Of a DNA stretch of 64,000 nt, positions 8,531 to 17,210 are shown piece after piece. Both the position numbers and the translations under genes were made by a program. The DNA comes from Streptomyces meridianus (lineage in GTDB: Bacteria; Actinomycetota; Actinomycetes; Streptomycetales; Streptomycetaceae). The stretch covers positions 62,001-126,000 of the forward strand of contig NZ_JAMQGM010000014.1 in assembly GCF_023703325.1 (NCBI RefSeq). The letters run 5' to 3'. The notes beneath the pieces were generated by a model. It did no database searches, was not told the DNA's origin, and saw only the letters and a list, made by a program, of their open reading frames with translations. How positions within the stretch are numbered: position 1 is the stretch's first letter; each line of letters opens with the position of its first letter.

Positions 8531-9652
8531 GTGTCCTCCTCCAGTTCCTCCCCGCACGTCCCCGCGTCCGCGAACGGCCCGGTGAACGGTTCCGCGAACG
8601 GCCGGCCCGGTCCGGCCTCGCTGTGCTCCCGCGAGCCCCGCGTACCGGCCGACCGGCTGGTCGCCGAGATGGTGCCGCCGCCGCGCTTCGACTCGGTCCG
8701 CTTCGAGACCTACGTGCCGGACCCGGCGCAGCCCAGCCAGGCCGAAGCCGTGCAGGTGCTGAGCGGCTTCGCCGCCGGGCTCGACGGCGCGGGCGCAGCA
8801 GGCGGCTCCCGCCGCCGCTGGTTCCGGCGCGGGCCCGCCGCCCCGGCCGGCCCCCGGGGCGTCTACCTGGACGGCGGGTACGGCGTCGGGAAGACCCACC
8901 TGCTCGCATCGCTGTGGCACGCGACGCCCGCGGCCCCCGAGCGCAAGGCGTTCGGCACGTTCGTGGAGCTGACGAACCTCGTCGGCGCCCTCGGGTTCCG
9001 GCAGACGGTCGACACCCTCAAGGACCACCGGCTGCTGTGCATCGACGAGTTCGAGCTGGACGACCCCGGTGACACGGTTCTGGTGTCGTCGCTGCTCAGC
9101 CGCCTGGTGGAGGCCGGCGTGGCGCTCGCCGCCACTTCCAACACCCTGCCCGGCAAGCTCGGCGAGGGCCGCTTCGCCGCCGCCGACTTCCTGCGGGAGA
9201 TCCAGGGCCTCTCGGCGCACTTCCGGCCGCTGCGCATCGACGGCGACGACTACCGTCACCGCGGTCTGCCGGAGGCTCCGGCGCCCTTCTCCGCGGACGA
9301 GGTCGCCCGGGCCGCGCACCGCACCGAGGGCGCCTCGCTGGACGACTTCCCCGCGCTGCTCGACCACCTGTCGCGGGTGCACCCCAGCCGCTACGGGGCG
9401 CTGTGCGACGGCGTCCGGGCGGTCTGCCTGACCGGGGTCGGCCCGGTGCCGGACCAGTCCACCGCGCTGCGGCTGGTCGTCCTGGCGGACCGGCTGTACG
9501 ACCGCGAGGTGCCGGTGCTCGCCTCGGGCCTGCCCTTCGACCGGCTGTTCGGCGAGGACATGCTGAAGGGCGGCTACCGCAAGAAGTACTTCCGGGCCAT
9601 CTCGCGGCTGACGGCCCTGGCGCGCGACGCGGGCTCCCTCGTCGCCTCCTGA
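8531..9652 (+). CDS. zapE: AFG1/ZapE-type cell division ATPase
   Basis: 373 residues from GTG 8531. This is an AAA+-related ATPase family; in proteobacteria ZapE binds FtsZ and destabilises it at the constricting ring, while the role in actinomycetes is inferred. Walker A is GGYGVGKTH near residue 117, and LLCIDEFELDDPGDTVLVSS is Walker B with its following acidic residues. Sensor-like TSNTLPGKLGEGRF and the family tail KKYFRAISRL are present. The N-terminal 40 residues are Ser/Asn/Pro rich and variable. It is divergent from the reductase and convergent with the DUF1445 gene. Confidence 0.93.
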   Translation: MSSSSSSPHVPASANGPVNGSANGRPGPASLCSREPRVPADRLVAEMVPPPRFDSVRFETYVPDPAQPSQAEAVQVLSGFAAGLDGAGAAGGSRRRWFRRGPAAPAGPRGVYLDGGYGVGKTHLLASLWHATPAAPERKAFGTFVELTNLVGALGFRQTVDTLKDHRLLCIDEFELDDPGDTVLVSSLLSRLVEAGVALAATSNTLPGKLGEGRFAAADFLREIQGLSAHFRPLRIDGDDYRHRGLPEAPAPFSADEVARAAHRTEGASLDDFPALLDHLSRVHPSRYGALCDGVRAVCLTGVGPVPDQSTALRLVVLADRLYDREVPVLASGLPFDRLFGEDMLKGGYRKKYFRAISRLTALARDAGSLVAS

Positions 9653-9663
9653 CGGCACCGCCC

Positions 9664-9692
9664 GCCCGCACCGCCGGACGGGTGGTGCGGGC
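9664..9692. terminator. Hairpin between convergent zapE and DUF1445 genes
   Basis: GCCCGCACC and GGTGCGGGC form a perfect 9-base-pair stem with an 11-base loop, in the 55-base gap between two convergent stop codons. No U tract follows, which is usual in Streptomyces. It could end transcription from both sides. Confidence 0.6.
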
Positions 9693-9707
9693 AGCCGGGC
9701 CCCGGCG

Positions 9708-10502
9708 TCACCCCACGCGGTAGTGCGCGTCCGGCACGTCCGTCACGAACATCCGCCCGGGCGCGTGCGTGATCGCGAACGGCGGCCGTGAGGCCATCAC
9801 GGCGGCCTGCGGCGTCACCCCGCACGCCCAGAAGACCGGTACGTCCCCCGGGTGCAGGCCGACGCGGTCGCCGAAGTCCGGCCGGCCGAGGTCGCCGATG
9901 CCGAGGTCAGCAGGGTCGCCGGCGTGCACGGGGGCGCCGTGCACGGCGGGCAACAGGCCGGTCACCTGCCGGGCCCGGTCCACCAGCTCCGCCGGGACGG
10001 GCCGCATCGAGACGACCATCGGTCCGTGCAGGCGTCCCGCCACCCGGCACGCGCGGTCGGTCACGTACATGGGGACGTTGCGCCCCTGGTCGACGTGGCG
10101 CACCGGCACGCCTGCGGCGGCTAGCTCCGCCTCGAAGGTGAAGCTGCACCCGATGAGGAACGAGACCAGGTCGGACCGCCACAGACCGGTCACCTCGGAG
10201 GGCTCGGCGGCCAGCTCACCGTCCTTCCACACGCGGTAGCGCGGGATGTCGGTGCGCAGGTCGGCGCCGGGCGCCAGCGGAGTCGTCCACGCCCCGGCGT
10301 CGGTCACGTCCAGGACCGGGCACGGCTTCGGGTTGCGCTGGCAGAACAGCAGCACCTCGTACGCCCAGTCCGCGGGTACGGAGATGAGGTTCGCCTGCGT
10401 GCGTCCCGGCGCCCAGCCGGCCGTATGTACGTCGGCACCCGACCGGAAGTGCTCGCGGGCCTCGCGCGGGCCGAGGTCCGCGGGGGTGGAGGTGAGGGAC
10501 AT
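9708..10502 (-). CDS. DUF1445 / UPF0317 family putative hydro-lyase (D-glutamate cyclase-like)
   Basis: 264 residues from ATG 10502. The family is annotated as putative hydro-lyase, and a mammalian relative carries D-glutamate cyclase activity. Recognisable segments are [45 protein letters not shown] and the tail [16 protein letters not shown]. It has no signal peptide and should be cytosolic. An MFS transporter gene lies 94 bases upstream on the same strand, so uptake of a small acid followed by its cyclisation or hydration is a reasonable inference. The substrate is unknown. Confidence 0.85.
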   Translation of the reverse strand: MSLTSTPADLGPREAREHFRSGADVHTAGWAPGRTQANLISVPADWAYEVLLFCQRNPKPCPVLDVTDAGAWTTPLAPGADLRTDIPRYRVWKDGELAAEPSEVTGLWRSDLVSFLIGCSFTFEAELAAAGVPVRHVDQGRNVPMYVTDRACRVAGRLHGPMVVSMRPVPAELVDRARQVTGLLPAVHGAPVHAGDPADLGIGDLGRPDFGDRVGLHPGDVPVFWACGVTPQAAVMASRPPFAITHAPGRMFVTDVPDAHYRVG

Positions 10503-10596
10503 GGTGATCCGTCCTGTTCGGGGCCGGGAACGGGCTCGTCCGGGCCGGTACGCGGACCGGCCCGGACGAGGGGTGCTGCGCTCTGCGACGCGGGCG

Positions 10597-11895
10597 TCAG
10601 ACCAGTTCGCGACCACGGGTCTCGGGGAGACCGATGAGCGCGAGGGCCGCGATGCCGTAGCCGATGGCTCCGAACACCAGGGCGCCACCGACACCCCAGG
10701 TGGCGGCCATGAAGCCGACCAGCGCCGGGAAGAACGCCCCCACGGCGCGACCGGTGTTGTACGTGAAGCCCTGACCGGTGCCGCGCACGGCCGTCGGGTA
10801 GAGCTCGCTGAGGAACGAGCCGAATCCGCTGAAGATCGCCGACATGCAGAAGCCGAGCGGGAATCCGAGCACCAGGACCAGGGTGTCCGCCCCGGTCGGG
10901 ATGTTCGTGTACCCCACGATGCAGAGAGCCGAGAGGAACGCGAACAGCAGGATGTTGTTCTTCCGGCCCAGCTTGTCGGTGAGGTAGCCGCCGGCCAGGT
11001 AGCCGATGAAGGCACCGGAGATCAGGAACACCAGGTAGCTGCCGGTGCCGACGACGCTGAGGCCGCGCTCGGTCTTCAGGTAGGTCGGCACCCAGGTGGC
11101 GAGGGTGTAGTAGCCGCCCTGCACACCGGTCGACAGCAGGACGCCGAACAGGGTGATGCGCAGGTGCTCCCGCTTGAAGATCGCGGTGAAGGAGCCCTTC
11201 TGCGAGCTCTCCTGCCGGCGCTCGACGCTCTGCGGGGCGTCGGTGACGCTGCGGCGTATCCAGACGATGAGCAGCGCGGGGAGTGCGCCGGTGAAGAAGA
11301 GCACCCGCCAGGCGACGTCCGGGTCGAGGAACTGGAAGGCCACGGTGTAGACGATCACGGCGAGCGCCCAGCCCACGGCCCACGAGCTCTGGATGACGCC
11401 GAGGGTGCGGCCGCGGTTCTTGGCCGAGGCGTACTCGGCGACCAGGATGGCGCCGACGGCCCATTCGCCGCCGAAGCCCAGGCCCTGCAGGGCGCGGAAG
11501 ACCAGCAGCGCCTCGTAGTTCGGTGCGAACCCGCAGGCGACGGTGAACACCGCATAGGTGATCACCGTGATCATCAGGGCCTTCACGCGGCCGATGCGGT
11601 CGGCGAGGACGCCGGCGACGGCACCTCCGATGGCGGAGACGACCAGCGTGACCGTGGCCAGCATGCCGGTCTGCCCGGAGTCGAGCGAGAAGTAGGCCGC
11701 GATCGCGACCATGCCGAGGGGCAGTGTGAAGAAGTCGTAGGAGTCGAGGGCGTAGCCGCCGAAAGCGCCGCCGAAGGCACGGCGTCCGCGCGGGCCCAGA
11801 TCCCGGTACCAGCCCATGGCACCGCCGCCACCCGGTGCGGCGCCGGCCTGGGCTTCCTCTGTTGTGGTGACCCGGGTCGGGGGGGTTGTGCTCAT
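10597..11895 (-). CDS. MFS transporter (metabolite/H+ symporter-like)
   Basis: 432 residues from ATG 11895 with about 12 membrane segments. Family marks are [13 protein letters not shown] after helix 2, [18 protein letters not shown] in helices 4-5 and [11 protein letters not shown] after helix 8. The pattern GGEWAVGA is typical of the metabolite:H+ symporter branch (acids such as shikimate, benzoate or citrate). The N-terminal ~25 residues are a cytosolic Thr/Ala/Gly-rich tail. It is the first gene of a two-gene unit with the DUF1445 gene. Two palindromes lie 104-155 bases upstream, so regulation by a dimeric repressor is likely, but no regulator gene adjoins. Confidence 0.9.
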   Translation of the reverse strand: MSTTPPTRVTTTEEAQAGAAPGGGGAMGWYRDLGPRGRRAFGGAFGGYALDSYDFFTLPLGMVAIAAYFSLDSGQTGMLATVTLVVSAIGGAVAGVLADRIGRVKALMITVITYAVFTVACGFAPNYEALLVFRALQGLGFGGEWAVGAILVAEYASAKNRGRTLGVIQSSWAVGWALAVIVYTVAFQFLDPDVAWRVLFFTGALPALLIVWIRRSVTDAPQSVERRQESSQKGSFTAIFKREHLRITLFGVLLSTGVQGGYYTLATWVPTYLKTERGLSVVGTGSYLVFLISGAFIGYLAGGYLTDKLGRKNNILLFAFLSALCIVGYTNIPTGADTLVLVLGFPLGFCMSAIFSGFGSFLSELYPTAVRGTGQGFTYNTGRAVGAFFPALVGFMAATWGVGGALVFGAIGYGIAALALIGLPETRGRELV

Positions 11896-11998
11896 CTGCA
11901 CCTCGCAGAACGGGGAGTGCGCCGCGATCGCAATTGCGGGGAGGACGCCGTAGGGACGGCCGGGGACAGGGGCCGCCCGGCGCTCGCCACAAGTTAGA

Positions 11999-12050
11999 GG
12001 ATCGTTCAACGATCCTTCAAGGGGCGCGATCGTTGGTTCGTCGCCGAACC
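11999..12050. promoter_or_regulatory. Two palindromes, candidate operator for the MFS-DUF1445 operon
   Basis: GGATCGTTCAACGATCC (11999-12015) is a perfect 8+1+8 palindrome. The half-site GATCGTT recurs at 12028-12034, and GGTTCG-TCGC-CGAACC (12035-12050) is a second dyad. They lie in the 423-base gap between the MFS start (11895) and the divergent PhoX-like gene (12319), nearer the MFS gene. Spacing and size fit a GntR- or TetR-type dimer site. The rest of the gap holds no open frame I would call a gene. Confidence 0.6.
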
Positions 12051-12281
12051 ACGGGTGGCGTTCCCCCGCCCCGGTCGGAACCGTCGAGGGCGGGCCGGCT
12101 CCGAGCGGAGCCCCGGCACATCGCCGTACCCGCCCAAGGGGTGCGGATAGCGTGAAGCGCGACACACCGTCGTCCGGCCGGGCAACCCACGGCACCGCTC
12201 CGGGGCCGCCCGGTCGGGTCCCGGGCACGGCCCGCGGGCGCGCGTGGTTCCCGCCGGGCTCCGCCCGTGATACGACAAGCA

Positions 12282-12303
12282 GGTCACATCTCCTGTCCGC
12301 CAA
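12282..12303 (+). promoter_or_regulatory. Possible PHO box upstream of the PhoX-like gene
   Basis: GGTCACATCTC followed directly by CTGTCCGCCAA resembles two 11-base direct-repeat units bound by PhoP in Streptomyces (consensus near GTTCACCCGGC). It ends 15 bases before the start codon, close for an activator site. The first unit matches well and the second poorly, so this is a weak call supported mainly by the phosphatase role of the gene. Confidence 0.3.
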
Positions 12304-12318
12304 CACGGAGTTGCCCCT

Positions 12319-13683
12319 ATGTCTGCGACACGACGTCAAGTCCTGGCACGATCCGGCGCACTGGGGGCGGGTATCGCCTTCGCCGGCAGCGTCTCCGAAC
12401 TGTTCGCAGGGACGGCCTCGGCCCTGGAGGTGGGCCGGGAGGGCTACGGCCCCCTCGTCCCCGACCCCGAGGGCCTCCTCGATCTCCCCAAGGGCTTCCG
12501 CTACCGGGTTCTCTCGCGCGAGGGCGACCCGCTCCGCTCCGGCGAGGGACGGGTCCCGAGCAACCACGACGGCATGGCCGCCTTCCGTGGCAGAAACGGC
12601 GGTGTGAACCTGGTCCGCAACCACGAGAACCGGCCGACGGCGAAGATCCGGGTGCCGGCCGTCAGCGGCCTCACGTACGACCCGATGGGCATGGGCGGCT
12701 GCACCGCACTCGAACTCGACAAGCACAACCGCGTGCTCCACGAACGGGTGGCCATCGCGGGCACCTCGACCAACTGCGCCGGCGGCCCCACCCCGTGGAA
12801 CACCTGGCTCACCTGCGAGGAAACCGAAGACAAGGCCGGAACCAACGGGTACACCAAGGACCACGGCTTCATCTTCGAGGTCGACCCGTACGACGCCCGC
12901 CGCACCCGGCCGGTGCCGCTCGAGGCCATGGGCCGCTTCCAGCACGAGGCCATCGCGATCGACCCGCGCCGCGGCATCGTCTACGAGACCGAGGACGCCT
13001 TCGAGCGCCCGTTCGGTCTCTTCTACCGGTTCCTGCCGAAGAGGCCGCTCGGCGGTTCGGGCTCACTGCACGCCGGCGGCACCCTCCAGGCCATGCGGGT
13101 GCCCGGGGTCGCCGACCTCTCGGCGGTCCAGGAGACCGGCGCCTCGTTCGACGGCATCGAATGGGTGGACGTCCCGGACCCGCTCGCCAAGGAGACCGCG
13201 ATCCGTTTCCAGGACTTCGGTCCCGGCGGCATCACGCACGCGCAGAAGCTCGAGGGCTGTTACTGGGGCGGGTCGTGCGTGTACTTCGTCTCCAGCTTCG
13301 CCAAGAGCGCCGATGGCTCGGCCGCCGACCACTACGGACAGGTCTGGCGCTACGACCCGGAACGCAAGCGGCTCACCCTCGTCATCGTCTTCGGCCCGGA
13401 CACCGACGTGCAGATGCCCGGCGAGGAGCCCGACAACATCACGCTGGCCCCCGGCGGCGGCCTCATGCTCTGCGAGGACGGCGAGGGCGCGCAGCACGTT
13501 TTCGGACTGACCCGACGCGGCAAGGTCTACCCCATGGCCCGCGGACGACAGAACATCGGCACTCCGGAGGAGCCCGCGTGGGGCGAGTTCGCAGGCGTGA
13601 CGTTCTCCCCGGACGGGGACACCATGTACGTGAACTGCTACACGCCGGGAACCACGTTCGCCGTCACCGGCCCCTGGCGTTAA
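12319..13683 (+). CDS. Tat-exported PhoX-like phosphatase (DUF839)
   Basis: 454 residues from ATG 12319 with GGAG 9 bases before. The N-terminus TRRQVLARSGALGAGIAFAG has the twin-arginine, hydrophobic stretch and Ala-rich end of a Tat signal, cleaved near ASALE. PhoX-type enzymes are secreted Ca/Fe-dependent phosphatases with a beta-propeller fold. GVNLVRNHENRP, NCAGGPTPWNTWLTCEE, RFQHEAIAIDP and DNITLAPGGGLMLCED are conserved segments carrying likely metal ligands. The stop codon TAA is created by a MITE inserted at the end of the gene. The next gene is a polyphosphate kinase 2, so both neighbours deal with phosphate. Confidence 0.9.
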   Translation: MSATRRQVLARSGALGAGIAFAGSVSELFAGTASALEVGREGYGPLVPDPEGLLDLPKGFRYRVLSREGDPLRSGEGRVPSNHDGMAAFRGRNGGVNLVRNHENRPTAKIRVPAVSGLTYDPMGMGGCTALELDKHNRVLHERVAIAGTSTNCAGGPTPWNTWLTCEETEDKAGTNGYTKDHGFIFEVDPYDARRTRPVPLEAMGRFQHEAIAIDPRRGIVYETEDAFERPFGLFYRFLPKRPLGGSGSLHAGGTLQAMRVPGVADLSAVQETGASFDGIEWVDVPDPLAKETAIRFQDFGPGGITHAQKLEGCYWGGSCVYFVSSFAKSADGSAADHYGQVWRYDPERKRLTLVIVFGPDTDVQMPGEEPDNITLAPGGGLMLCEDGEGAQHVFGLTRRGKVYPMARGRQNIGTPEEPAWGEFAGVTFSPDGDTMYVNCYTPGTTFAVTGPWR

Positions 13684-13857
13684 GGCTTGTTGTGAAAGTA
13701 GCGTCGTCCGCCCCTGGGGCGGGGCTGGCGGCGTCTGGTGCGTGCAGCCGCAAGGCGGAGAGCCGGCCTCGTAGTGGGCTACTCGGACGATTCGACAACG
13801 CAGCGGATGTGCGTGCCAGGCGCCGCGAGCCAGACGGGACTTTCACAACACGCCTTA
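13681..13857. mobile_element. MITE-like element with 19-base inverted repeats
   Basis: TAAGGCTTGTTGTGAAAGT at 13681-13699 is repeated in inverse as ACTTTCACAACACGCCTTA at 13839-13857 with one mismatch. The 177-base unit has no open frame of its own. If TA (13681-13682 and 13856-13857) is the duplicated target, the element proper is 13683-13855, and closing the gap restores CGT-TAG, an ordinary stop codon of the PhoX-like gene. TA targets occur with IS630/mariner and some IS5-group transposases. It is probably a non-autonomous derivative mobilised by a transposase elsewhere. Confidence 0.8.
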
Positions 13858-13885
13858 GGCCCCGGCCCCGGTCTCCGGTAGCGCT

Positions 13886-13915
13886 GTGCCCCGATCCCGC
13901 GCAGGATCGGGGCAC
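13886..13915 (+). terminator. Terminator hairpin of the PhoX-like gene
   Basis: GTGCCCCGATCC and GGATCGGGGCAC pair perfectly over 12 bases around a 6-base loop. It would stand about 30 bases after the original stop codon if the MITE were absent; now it is about 200 bases away. It lies just before the PPK2 start. Confidence 0.75.
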
Positions 13916-13937
13916 AACTGCACGGGAAGGGGCGCCG

Positions 13938-14816
13938 GTGGCGAGGAAGCGAGACGGGGAGCGGTCCGGCCTTCCGCGAGGCCTGCGGGAGCAGCTGCGC
14001 ATCCCGCCCGGCGGCAGTCCGGTCGACCTCAGCTCGTACGATCCCGCTGCCACGCCCGGTGGCCCGCCGGACAAGGTGAAGGCGCGCGAGGAAGCCCTGG
14101 CGACCGGAAAGCGCCTCGCCTCCCTCCAGGAACGCCTCTATGCGGCGGCCACGGCCGGTGACCGCCGCAGGCTGCTGCTCGTGCTCCAGGGCACGGACAC
14201 CTCGGGCAAGGGCGGCACGGTCAAGCACGTGATCGGCATGCTCAACCCGGCCGGGTGCCGGATCACCGCGTTCAAAGCCCCGACGGACGAGGAGCGGAGA
14301 CACCACTTCCTGTGGCGGATCGAGCGGGCGCTGCCCCGGCCCGGGGAGATCGGCATCTTCGACCGCTCGCACTACGAGGACGTGCTCATCGCCCGGGTCC
14401 GGGAGCTGGTCCCGGCCGGGGAGTGGAGCGCGCGGTACGCGGAGATCAACCGCTTCGAGCAGGCGCTGACCGACGACGGCGTGGCCTTCGTCAAGGTGTT
14501 CCTGCACATCAGCCACGCCGAGCAGCGCAGGCGGTTGCTGCGGCGGCTCGACGACCCGTCCAAGCACTGGAAGTTCGACCCGGGCGACGTCGAGGAGCGC
14601 GAGCTGTGGGACCACTACCGCGATGCCTACGAGGCCATGCTGGAGCGCTGCTCGACCGTCGCCGCGCCCTGGTACGTCGTGCCCGCCGACCGCAAGTGGT
14701 ACCGCAACTGGGCCGTGAGCAGGCTGCTCCTGGAACAGCTCGAGGAGATGGACCCGCGGTACCCGCCGGCCCGTTTCGACCCGGAGGTCTACCGGGCCAG
14801 GCTGGCCACCGGCTGA
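13938..14816 (+). CDS. ppk2: Polyphosphate kinase 2 family nucleotide phosphotransferase
   Basis: 292 residues from GTG 13938 with GGAAGG 7 bases upstream. PPK2 enzymes use polyphosphate to phosphorylate nucleoside mono- or diphosphates in the cytosol. Walker A is QGTDTSGKGG at residues 84-93, the Walker B-like FDRSHYEDVL at 141-150, and the lid residues lie in LLRRLDDPSKHWKF. RDAYEAMLERCSTVAAPWYV and PADRKWYRN are family marks. Length and a single domain suggest class I or III; the exact class cannot be decided by eye. It follows a secreted phosphatase gene, which suggests a joint phosphate-stress role. Confidence 0.93.
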   Translation: MARKRDGERSGLPRGLREQLRIPPGGSPVDLSSYDPAATPGGPPDKVKAREEALATGKRLASLQERLYAAATAGDRRRLLLVLQGTDTSGKGGTVKHVIGMLNPAGCRITAFKAPTDEERRHHFLWRIERALPRPGEIGIFDRSHYEDVLIARVRELVPAGEWSARYAEINRFEQALTDDGVAFVKVFLHISHAEQRRRLLRRLDDPSKHWKFDPGDVEERELWDHYRDAYEAMLERCSTVAAPWYVVPADRKWYRNWAVSRLLLEQLEEMDPRYPPARFDPEVYRARLATG

Positions 14817-14866
14817 TGCCCTGCCCTCTGCCGTGCCGCTGGCAGACTTGGGCCCGTCCGATTCCT

Positions 14867-14886
14867 CCCCGGCCTGAAGGCCGGGG
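14867..14886. repeat. Perfect 8-bp stem hairpin in a repeat-like context (IS200/IS605 end-like)
   Basis: CCCCGGCC-TGAA-GGCCGGGG lies between ppk2 and the PTH2 gene, flanked by ATTCCT and CATCCTCGGAG. This hairpin with its flanks resembles the right-end hairpin beside tnpB genes of IS200/IS605 elements in Streptomyces. No tnpA or tnpB is present, so it is a solo relic or simply the ppk2 terminator. Confidence 0.45.
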
Positions 14887-14904
14887 CATCCTCGGAGATT
14901 CCAG

Positions 14905-15639
14905 GTGAACAGCTCGGAGACCGGCGCCGGGTCCGTCCCGGCGCACCGCGCGGCCGACCGCGACACCGCGCCGCAGTACGTGCTGCCGCTGGTGGCCCGC
15001 ATCGAACGCGCCGCGCCGCCCGCCCTCACGGACGCGCTGGAGACCGCGGCCCGGGCGGTGCTGAGCCTGCTGTCCGACGAGCGGTCGACGGCCGTGGACG
15101 GGGCATGGGCGGTAGCGGTCCGCGACTGGGAGGACGCGCGCATCCGCAAGGTGGTGCGCCGGGCCCGCGGAGCGGAGTGGCGGCGGGCGGAGGCGCTCGA
15201 CGGCATCACCGTCACCGGGCGGACGGCCGAGGTCCGGGTGTTCCCTCCGGTTCCGCTGGACGGATGGCCGAAGGACCTGGCGAAACTCCAGGTCTCGGGC
15301 ACCGAACTCGACGATCCCGAGCCACCCGGCGAACCGGAACCGGACTCCCCGGTGCTGTGGCTCAACCCGTCCGTCGCCATGTCGGCGGGCAAGGCGATGG
15401 CGCAGGCCGGACACGGTGCACAGCTGGCCTGGTGGGGTCTGGCCGAGGGGGAACGGGCCGCCTGGCGCGCGTCGGGGTTCGCCCTGTCGGTGCGGACCGC
15501 CGGCCGCGACCGCTGGGACCGGCTGGCCGGCAGCGGCCTGCCGGTGGTCCGGGACGCGGGCTTCACCGAGATCGCCGCCGGCTCGTGCACGGTCGTCGCC
15601 GACCATCCGGCGCTGCGCCGCCGGGACGCCCGTCACTGA
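14905..15639 (+). CDS. Peptidyl-tRNA hydrolase, PTH2 family
   Basis: 244 residues from GTG 14905. PTH2 enzymes release peptides from peptidyl-tRNA, mainly in archaea and eukaryotes, though members occur in actinobacteria. The C-terminal ~110 residues hold the domain: SVAMSAGKAMAQAGHGAQLA matches the K-x-A-x-Q-x-x-H-A active-site helix, then GLPVVRDAGFTEIAAGSCTV. The N-terminal half is a lineage-specific extension with DGAWAVAVRDWEDARIRKVV. It probably supplements the standard Pth. The downstream gap of 135 bases has no hairpin I would call. Confidence 0.85.
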   Translation: MNSSETGAGSVPAHRAADRDTAPQYVLPLVARIERAAPPALTDALETAARAVLSLLSDERSTAVDGAWAVAVRDWEDARIRKVVRRARGAEWRRAEALDGITVTGRTAEVRVFPPVPLDGWPKDLAKLQVSGTELDDPEPPGEPEPDSPVLWLNPSVAMSAGKAMAQAGHGAQLAWWGLAEGERAAWRASGFALSVRTAGRDRWDRLAGSGLPVVRDAGFTEIAAGSCTVVADHPALRRRDARH

Positions 15640-15774
15640 GCCCGGCCGTTGCCCCGGCTCTTTCCGGTACGAAGCTCAAATCGAGCTCTGAACTCCGGAC
15701 TGCGGGGTTGGCCGGGGCCAGATGGGTCATCACCCTGACAGTCCGTACGGCGGACGACGGGGAGGAGACGCGCC

Positions 15775-17085
15775 ATGGACCGTCTGGGTACGGGGATCGG
15801 ATGGCGGCCGGAGATCGCGGACACGGTCGAGCAGCTGCCCGGCGTCGACTGGGTCGAGGTGGTCGCCGAGAACGTCTGCCCGGGCCATCTCCCCGAGTCC
15901 CTGCTGCGCCTGCGCGAGCGCGGCACGGTGGTCGTCCCGCACGGGGTGTCGCTGGGGCTGGGCGGGGCGGAGCGGCCGGACCCGGGCCGGCTCGCCGCGC
16001 TCGCGGAGCTGGCCGGGGCGCTGGGGTCGCCGCTGGTCACCGAGCACCTCGCGTTCGTCCGTTCCGGCGGGGCGCTGACGGCATCGGCCCGGCTCGAGGC
16101 GGGTCATCTGCTGCCGGTGCCGCGCACCCGGGACGCCCTCGACGTGCTGTGCGAGAACGTGCGCATCGCGCAGGAGGCACTGCCCGTGCCGCTGGCCCTG
16201 GAGAACATTGCGGCCCTTTTCTCCTGGCCGGACGAGGAGTTGACGGAGGGCCGGTTCCTGGCGGAACTGGTGGAGCGCACCGGTGTGCGACTGCTGATCG
16301 ACGTGGCGAACCTGCACACGAACCGGGTCAACCGCGGTGAGGACCCCGCCGGCGCGCTCGCCGAACTCCCGCCGGAGGCCATTGCGTACGTGCACGTGGC
16401 AGGCGGTGTCGAGCGGGACGGCGTGTGGCACGACACACATGCGCATCCGGTGCCCTCGGCGGTGCTCGACGTCCTGGCAGACCTCTGCTCGCGCACGGAA
16501 CCGCCCGGCGTACTGCTGGAGCGGGACGACGCCTTCCCTCCGGCCGGCGAGCTGGCCGGTGAACTCGAGGCGATCCGGGCCGTGATGGCCGACGACCGGG
16601 GGCGTCCGTGCGCGGCCCCGCGTCGTACGGCGCTCCGGGAGGCCGGTGCCGAGGTTGCATCCACCGAGAGGACCGCCGGCGACGCGACGCGGCTGCGGCT
16701 CGGGCTCGCGCAGGGCGCCCTGCTGTCCGCGCTGGTGGCGGGCACGCCGCAGCCCGAGGGGTTCGACCGGGCGCAGTTGCGCATCCAGAGCCGGGCACTG
16801 GCTGCCAAGCGCGCCGATGTTGTGGCCAAGGTGGCGCCGGAGCTCGCCGGGATCCTCGGGTCCGGCTACCGGCGGGCCTTCGCCGGTTACGCGCGCGGCC
16901 GTCCGATGACGGGCGGTTACCGTCGCGACGCGCTCGACTTCGCAGCTCACCTGCTGGCGGGCCCTCCGGTTGCGGACCCGGACGCATTGCGCCGCATCCG
17001 GCTCTGGTGGCGTGAGCGTTCGGGCCCCGCCCCCCTGCCGGGCGGGCGTGCGGGACAGGTCCTGAGGCGGTTCCTCTCGCGGTGA
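15775..17085 (+). CDS. MNIO (DUF692) enzyme fused to an SCO6045-type C-terminal domain
   Basis: 436 residues from ATG 15775 with GGAGGAGAC upstream. Residues 1-275 are a DUF692 TIM barrel, the multinuclear non-heme iron oxidative enzyme family that modifies cysteines or other residues in ribosomal peptides (MbnB, BufB, TglH). Metal-binding segments are visible: [41 protein letters not shown] and LLERDDAFP. From about residue 295 a second, helical domain ([18 protein letters not shown] to [13 protein letters not shown]) is fused on and may take the place of the separate partner protein used by BufB. No Cys-rich precursor is seen nearby. The substrate is unknown. Confidence 0.85.
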   Translation: MDRLGTGIGWRPEIADTVEQLPGVDWVEVVAENVCPGHLPESLLRLRERGTVVVPHGVSLGLGGAERPDPGRLAALAELAGALGSPLVTEHLAFVRSGGALTASARLEAGHLLPVPRTRDALDVLCENVRIAQEALPVPLALENIAALFSWPDEELTEGRFLAELVERTGVRLLIDVANLHTNRVNRGEDPAGALAELPPEAIAYVHVAGGVERDGVWHDTHAHPVPSAVLDVLADLCSRTEPPGVLLERDDAFPPAGELAGELEAIRAVMADDRGRPCAAPRRTALREAGAEVASTERTAGDATRLRLGLAQGALLSALVAGTPQPEGFDRAQLRIQSRALAAKRADVVAKVAPELAGILGSGYRRAFAGYARGRPMTGGYRRDALDFAAHLLAGPPVADPDALRRIRLWWRERSGPAPLPGGRAGQVLRRFLSR

Positions 17086-17210
17086 GCGCGCCTTCCTGAC
17101 CGGGTCACCCGTGTGCGGGGCAATCGGACCGACATTCCCTCACTTGCTTTACTCCGCTGAAATACGTGCAAATCATTCTTTTTGTCGGATAGTCAGCGAA
17201 GGGACGGCCT

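Noticed and set aside
12035..12287. A small minus-strand gene between the MFS and PhoX-like genes
   Set aside because: The frame has no ribosome site and an Arg/Pro/Gly-rich product, and it overlaps the palindromic operator area.
15640..17210. A RiPP precursor gene beside the MNIO fusion
   Set aside because: No short open frame with a ribosome site and a Cys-rich core was found in the flanking gaps.
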